Shown: piece after piece, positions 5,800 to 9,067 of the stretch | How positions within the stretch are numbered: the stretch's first letter is position 1 | How the letters are laid out: each line of letters starts with the position of its first letter | Origin: Bacteroidia bacterium | GTDB lineage: Bacteria; Bacteroidota; Bacteroidia; Bacteroidales; Azobacteroidaceae | Reading direction: 5' to 3' | DNA: 9,067 nucleotides | Assembly (NCBI GenBank): GCA_025999115.1 | Contig: BNWW01000068.1 | Span: 1-9,067 of the forward strand | Position numbers and translations under genes: made by a program | The notes under the pieces: model-generated | Told to the model about the DNA's origin: nothing | Databases searched by the model: none | The model's input: the letters and a program-made list of their open reading frames with translations, nothing else

Positions 5800-7104
5800 A
5801 TGAAAACCATCTGTTTTTATTTTCAAATTCATCAACCGTTTCGCTTGAAACGCTACCGTTTTTTCGATATTGGCGCCGACCATTATTATTACGACGATTT
5901 TGCCAACGAAGACATCATCCACGGAATTGCCGAACGCACTTATTTTCCTGCCAATCATTTGCTCTCGGAAATGATTAAGGAACACAACGGAAAATTCAAA
6001 GTGGCGTTCTCCATCTCGGGCATCGCACTGGAACAAATGGAAGTATATGTTCCGGAAGCCATTGAGCAATTGAAAGAAATGGCTAAAACGGGTTGCGTGG
6101 AATTTTTGGCGGAAACTCACAATCATTCGCTCGCTTCGCTGACCGAGCCGGAAGAATTTGAAAAACAAGTCCGCGCCCACAGCGAAAAAATCGAATTGCT
6201 TTTCGGACAAAAACCGAAAGTTTTCCGGAATACCGAACTGATTTACGACGACGACATCGCCCTGCAAGTGGCCGCCATGGGCTTCAAAGCGATGCTGACC
6301 GAAGGCGCCAAACACGTTTTAGGTTGGAAAAGTCCGAATTACCTCTATGCTTCGGCTTCCGCGCCCAAACTGAAATTGCTGACGCGAAACATGAAATTCA
6401 GCGACGATATTTCGTTCCGTTTCTCGAATTACGATTGGAACGAATATCCGTTCACGGCCGATAAATTGGTCAATTGGATTGCTTCCACTCCCGAATCGGA
6501 ACAATTAATCAATATTTTCATCAACTACGATGTATTAGGCAGTTTACAGCCGTCTTCCACCGGAATTTTTGAGTTTTTCAAGGCCATTCCGCGTTTGGCT
6601 TTGACGAAAGGAATCGGGTTTTCGATGCCTTCGGAAGTTGTAAAAACACTCAAGCCGGCAGGCGAATTGTCGGTTCCCTACCCTTGTTCGTGGGCGGGTG
6701 AAGAAAAAGATGCCAGTCCGTGGATGGGTAACACGTTGCAGAAAGAAGCGGTAAACAAACTCTACGGAATCGCCGAAAAAGTGCATTTGGTCAGCGACCG
6801 CCGCATTTTGCAAGATTGGAATTATTTGCAGGCGAGCGACCACTTCAACTTCATGAGTACCAAATTATTCCCTGGCCCCAGCGTTTACAGTCCGTATGAA
6901 AACGGCTACGATGCTTTCAATAATTACATGAACGTGTTGAGCGATTTTATCGATCGCGTACACGCACAATTCCCCGAAGGTGTTGAAAATGAGGAATTAA
7001 ACGCTTTGCTGACTACCATTCGCAATCAGGATGAAACCATCAAACAATTGGAGAAAAAATTGAAAGCAGCGAAAAAGAAAAAAGAAACTGTAAAAACAAA
7101 ATGA
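5800..7104 (+). CDS. GH57 alpha-amylase-type protein with altered catalytic-acid motif
   Basis: A 434-residue cytoplasmic protein of glycoside hydrolase family 57, whose members hydrolyse or transfer alpha-glucan chains with a (beta/alpha)7 barrel. Conserved regions appear in order: HQP (11-13); GCVEFLAETHNHS (98-110); FRNTELIYDDDIA (142-154), with Glu146 as nucleophile; INIFINYDVLGS (237-248); and ASDHFNFMSTK (345-355). In the fourth region active amylase-type members have a DYETFGEH pattern, the Asp being the proton donor; here it is NYDVLGS, so Asn242 replaces the acid and the neighbouring residues also differ. The protein may be inactive, a glucan-binding partner, or reduced in activity. 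The C-terminus (about 396-430) is a charged, probably coiled-coil tail rich in lysine. It follows the glycosyltransferase closely and its stop overlaps the next start (ATGA at 7101-7104), suggesting translational coupling. Confidence 0.9.
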   Translation: MKTICFYFQIHQPFRLKRYRFFDIGADHYYYDDFANEDIIHGIAERTYFPANHLLSEMIKEHNGKFKVAFSISGIALEQMEVYVPEAIEQLKEMAKTGCVEFLAETHNHSLASLTEPEEFEKQVRAHSEKIELLFGQKPKVFRNTELIYDDDIALQVAAMGFKAMLTEGAKHVLGWKSPNYLYASASAPKLKLLTRNMKFSDDISFRFSNYDWNEYPFTADKLVNWIASTPESEQLINIFINYDVLGSLQPSSTGIFEFFKAIPRLALTKGIGFSMPSEVVKTLKPAGELSVPYPCSWAGEEKDASPWMGNTLQKEAVNKLYGIAEKVHLVSDRRILQDWNYLQASDHFNFMSTKLFPGPSVYSPYENGYDAFNNYMNVLSDFIDRVHAQFPEGVENEELNALLTTIRNQDETIKQLEKKLKAAKKKKETVKTK

Positions 7105-8264
7105 AACAAACGCATCTCCTATCAATACTAATTATCGGAATATCAATTATTTCCTGTAAAAAAACGGCGAACGATTCCGAACAAACGATTCGCAACCGGA
7201 TGACGGATAAAAACGCAACGATTGAAACTGTGGCTTTGTATGATAATCTGGGGAAATTGGCCGAAAATCATATTTTATTCGGTCATCAGGCGGCCACGGA
7301 ATACGGTCGCGGTTGGCAGGGAGATGACGATCGTTCGGATGTAAAAGAATCCGTAGGTTCGCATCCGGCCGTTGTAGGGCATGATTTTCAATTTTTTACT
7401 TTCACCAATCAATCCGATTCTTTGATTACGGCCGAGCAAAACCGTTTGTCGAAATTGATTTCCGAACAATACAATCGCGGCGGCGTGATTACAATGGCGT
7501 GGCATTTCCCGAATCCGGTAGCCGGAAATTCATTTTATTGGGATGAAAATTCGATTCCGGCGGTTCCGGCGATTATTCCGGGAGGCAGTCATCACGAAGT
7601 ATATAAGCTGATTTTGAAGCGTATAGCCGATTTTGCCGAAATGCCCAAAGGTGCGAAAGGCGAAGCCGTTCCAATGATTTTCCGCCCTTATCACGAATTG
7701 GACGGCGATTGGTTTTGGTGGGGAAAATCGTATTGCACGGCCGATGAATACAAACAATTGTGGCAATTTACGGTTTCGTATCTGCGTGATACTCTGAATG
7801 TTCACAATTTTATTTATGCTTTTTCGCCCGATTGCAAATTCACGACCGAAGCCGAATATTTGGAACGTTATCCGGGCGACGAATGGGTGGATATGGTTGG
7901 CGTGGATAATTACCACGACTTTGGTCGCGATGCCGACGGTTCGCTCGAAGCCGGCATTTCGGATTTAAAAATCGTCAGTGATTTTGCATTGAAACACAAT
8001 AAATTAGCCGCATTCACTGAAACCGGATTGGAATCTATTCCCAATACTGCCTGGTGGACAAATACGTTATTATCCGCTTTAAAAGCATCCGGAGGCCAAT
8101 TCTGTTATGTTTTGGTTTGGCGGAATGATTCGGAAAGTCCGACGCATTATTATGCTTCGCCGGCAGGGCATCCAAGCCAAGCAAATTTCGTTGAATTTTA
8201 CAACAACCCGTTTACTCTGTTTACGAATGATTTGCAGGAAATTTATGAGTTGAAAGACAAATAA
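7101..8264 (+). CDS. GH26 endo-beta-1,4-mannanase-type lipoprotein
   Basis: A 387-residue exported enzyme that should cut beta-1,4-mannan backbones. The N-terminus has KQTH, a hydrophobic stretch (6-17) and IISC, a lipobox with Cys19, so it is probably lipid-anchored in the envelope. The mature part has GH26 landmarks: FGHQAATEYGRGW (60-72), GGVITMAWHFPNP (127-139), RPYHELDGDWFWWG (195-208) with Glu199 as acid/base, VDMVGVDNYHD (263-273), AFTETGLE (304-311) with Glu307 as nucleophile, and a C-terminal VLVWRN (337-342). Both catalytic glutamates are intact, so activity is expected; some GH26 members act on other beta-glycans. It starts inside the GH57 stop codon (4-base overlap), preceded by an A-rich stretch. 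No TonB receptor or SusD-like gene follows. Its stop lies 10 bases from the converging antitoxin gene, with no clear terminator between. Confidence 0.92.
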   Translation: MKQTHLLSILIIGISIISCKKTANDSEQTIRNRMTDKNATIETVALYDNLGKLAENHILFGHQAATEYGRGWQGDDDRSDVKESVGSHPAVVGHDFQFFTFTNQSDSLITAEQNRLSKLISEQYNRGGVITMAWHFPNPVAGNSFYWDENSIPAVPAIIPGGSHHEVYKLILKRIADFAEMPKGAKGEAVPMIFRPYHELDGDWFWWGKSYCTADEYKQLWQFTVSYLRDTLNVHNFIYAFSPDCKFTTEAEYLERYPGDEWVDMVGVDNYHDFGRDADGSLEAGISDLKIVSDFALKHNKLAAFTETGLESIPNTAWWTNTLLSALKASGGQFCYVLVWRNDSESPTHYYASPAGHPSQANFVEFYNNPFTLFTNDLQEIYELKDK

Positions 8265-8274
8265 TACTACTATA

Positions 8275-8634
8275 TTACACGGCACAAAGAATAACATTCG
8301 CGTCAATATTCAATTTTTCGTGCATACGGCGAGCTATCTTCAATGTCGGTTCCGATTTACCGGTAAGATATTCACTTACTCGCGGGGCGCTTATTTCAAG
8401 CATCTCGGCCAATAATTTCTGAGTTAAATTCATATCATTCATTCGTGTTTTCAACACATCAGGCAACGACGGTTTGCCGATTGGATAATGTTCTTTTTCA
8501 TAATCGACCACCCAATCGGAAAGCAAATCCAATTCGATGAAATTGCGGTCGGTCGGTGAGGTGTCGTTGCCCACTATTTGTAGCAATTCTTCTATCCGTT
8601 CACAGGCTGCATCATATTGTTGTTTTGTCAGCAT
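8275..8634 (-). CDS. higA: HigA-type antitoxin (HTH, XRE family)
   Basis: A DNA-binding antitoxin that would neutralise the adjacent HigB-type toxin and repress their shared promoter. I chose the ATG at 8632-8634 (119 residues, MLTKQQYDAA...), because the longer frame begins only with a TTG at 8661 that overlaps the toxin stop. An acidic N-terminal half (residues 1-50) of the kind found in HigA proteins of this group is followed by PIGKPSLPDVLKTRM and a helix-turn-helix at about 70-92 (LTQKLLAEMLEISAPRVSEY), then LTGKSEPTLKIARRMH. It starts 11 bases after the toxin stop. The toxin-first order is the HigBA pattern. It converges with the mannanase gene. Confidence 0.88.
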   Translation of the reverse strand: MLTKQQYDAACERIEELLQIVGNDTSPTDRNFIELDLLSDWVVDYEKEHYPIGKPSLPDVLKTRMNDMNLTQKLLAEMLEISAPRVSEYLTGKSEPTLKIARRMHEKLNIDANVILCAV

Positions 8635-8645
8635 ATTTGTATTTT

Positions 8646-8954
8646 TTATATTGTTGAACAATCGTTTATTTTCGTGTATTCGGCATGTGTCCCGATAAAT
8701 CGAAGATAAACCTTTTGAGAAACGTAAATTACAATGGCTATTATCCTATAAGAATTTCCCCGTATAATAAATACAAAACGGTTGTTTCCAACACTATCAA
8801 CACTGCCAAATGTTTGTCGTATATCGGCAAAACAAACCCATTGACATTGTTCGGTTTTGATATACCATTCATCCAAAGCCAATTTTGCATCGGCATGAAT
8901 TTCTGTATATTGTGCAATGGCTTTGTAACTTACAATTCTCAGGGTGCATTTCAA
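8646..8954 (-). CDS. higB: HigB-type mRNA interferase toxin (RelE/HigB_toxin family)
   Basis: A small ribosome-dependent RNase toxin, about 100 residues, of the HigB_toxin family. It reads LRIVSYKAIAQYTEIHADAK, then ALDEWYIKTEQCQW, FADIRQTFGSVDSVGNNRFVF, IRGNSYRIIAI and FIGTHAEYTKIND, which matches the family nearly end to end, including the GN.YR segment and the GTHAEY block near the C-terminus. The frame has no ATG near the expected start: a TTG at 8952-8954 is used here, while relatives usually start at the residue now read as Leu6, which is a CTG at 8937-8939. An in-frame TAA lies four codons upstream of the TTG, so the start must be TTG or CTG, or an upstream base has changed. It is otherwise full length and ends 11 bases before the antitoxin start. 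Confidence 0.87.
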   Translation of the reverse strand: MKCTLRIVSYKAIAQYTEIHADAKLALDEWYIKTEQCQWVCFADIRQTFGSVDSVGNNRFVFIIRGNSYRIIAIVIYVSQKVYLRFIGTHAEYTKINDCSTI

Positions 8955-8977
8955 ATTGTCGCATTATACTTATCACT

Positions 8978-9022
8978 ACCGTCCTTGCGAACTGCGAGGA
9001 ACGAAGTAGGAAGCAATCCGGT
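8978..9022. repeat. Possible short interspersed palindromic element (REP/MITE-like)
   Basis: The stretch begins ACCGTCCTTGCGAACTG and ends AAGCAATCCGGT, with ACCG/CGGT as outer inverted ends. Internally CCTTGC and GCGAGG form a 6-bp stem (one G-T pair) with a five-base loop. The core TTGCGA...GAGGAACGAAG...GAAGCAATCC resembles the dispersed intergenic repeats seen in many bacterial genomes. Only one copy is in the window, so repetition is inferred from resemblance. It lies upstream of the toxin and may affect that promoter. No good Bacteroidota-type promoter was found between it and the toxin. Confidence 0.5.
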
Positions 9023-9027
9023 ATTTA

Positions 9028-9067
9028 TTAATGATTATCGGACATTTCACCTTTTGGCTGAAAGCCA
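9028..9067 (-). other. Possible C-terminal tail of a minus-strand gene entering from the right edge
   Basis: On the minus strand the last bases read in frame as GFQPKGEMSDNH followed by a TAA at 9028-9030. The stretch is too short to identify, and a random open frame of 12 codons is common. It could equally be intergenic sequence; a small TGGCT-GAA-AGCCA hairpin occupies 9055-9067 up to the edge. Confidence 0.15.

Noticed and set aside
5716..6315. 199-residue open frame on the minus strand opposite the GH57 gene
   Set aside because: It lies antisense to a clearly coding gene, shows low-complexity Phe/His/Arg composition typical of an antisense shadow, and has no recognisable family motif.
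8265..8274. Terminator between the mannanase and the converging antitoxin gene
   Set aside because: The gap is just ten bases and no GC-rich inverted repeat with a T-run is visible around it.
8275..8661. Longer antitoxin starting at 8661
   Set aside because: The start would be a TTG inside the toxin gene; the ATG at 8634 gives normal spacing and fits the family start better.
1..9067. CRISPR array or other regularly spaced repeats
   Set aside because: No repeated units of about 24-40 bases with spacers were seen on reading through the window.

Overview
The window most likely comes from a Bacteroidota chromosome, probably order Bacteroidales. Supporting signs are promoters of the TTTG-N20-TAnnTTTG type, A-rich leaders instead of Shine-Dalgarno sites, an IS21-type relic that reads like Bacteroides elements, and a debranching enzyme / GT-B glycosyltransferase / GH57 cluster typical of that group. 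All functional calls rest on reading the sequence and remembered family motifs; no database search was run.

Layout. At 2-535 is the C-terminal part of a PiT-type phosphate transporter, cut by the left edge. At 572-1047, on the minus strand, is a decayed IS21-family relic in which an internal deletion joins an early piece of istA to the late part of istB, with further frameshifts. At 1057-1169, also minus strand, is tRNA-Cys(GCA) with its terminator and a recognisable promoter. A divergent promoter then leads into a plus-strand gene series at 1323-8264. At 8275-8954, minus strand, is a HigB/HigA-type toxin-antitoxin pair. A short repeat-like palindromic element and the possible tail of another minus-strand gene lie at the right edge.

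The plus-strand series is probably one operon. Its core is alpha-glucan (glycogen) metabolism: a GH133 debranching enzyme, a GT-B glycosyltransferase likely to build alpha-glucan, and a GH57 amylase-type protein. Three features stand out. First, two genes sit between the debranching enzyme and the glycosyltransferase: a PstS-like phosphate-binding lipoprotein and a 68-residue protein. They look more AT-rich in hand-counted samples and lack the start-site leader shared by the three core genes. Second, the GH57 protein keeps its nucleophile Glu but has Asn where the family has its catalytic acid Asp, so it may be inactive or repurposed. Third, the last gene encodes an exported GH26 beta-mannanase-type lipoprotein that overlaps the GH57 stop codon by 4 bases, tying an exported mannan enzyme to cytoplasmic glucan genes.

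The best candidate for something undescribed is this modified glycogen operon, with a phosphate-sensing or phosphate-binding component, a catalytically altered GH57 and a coupled mannanase. The remaining regions look ordinary.
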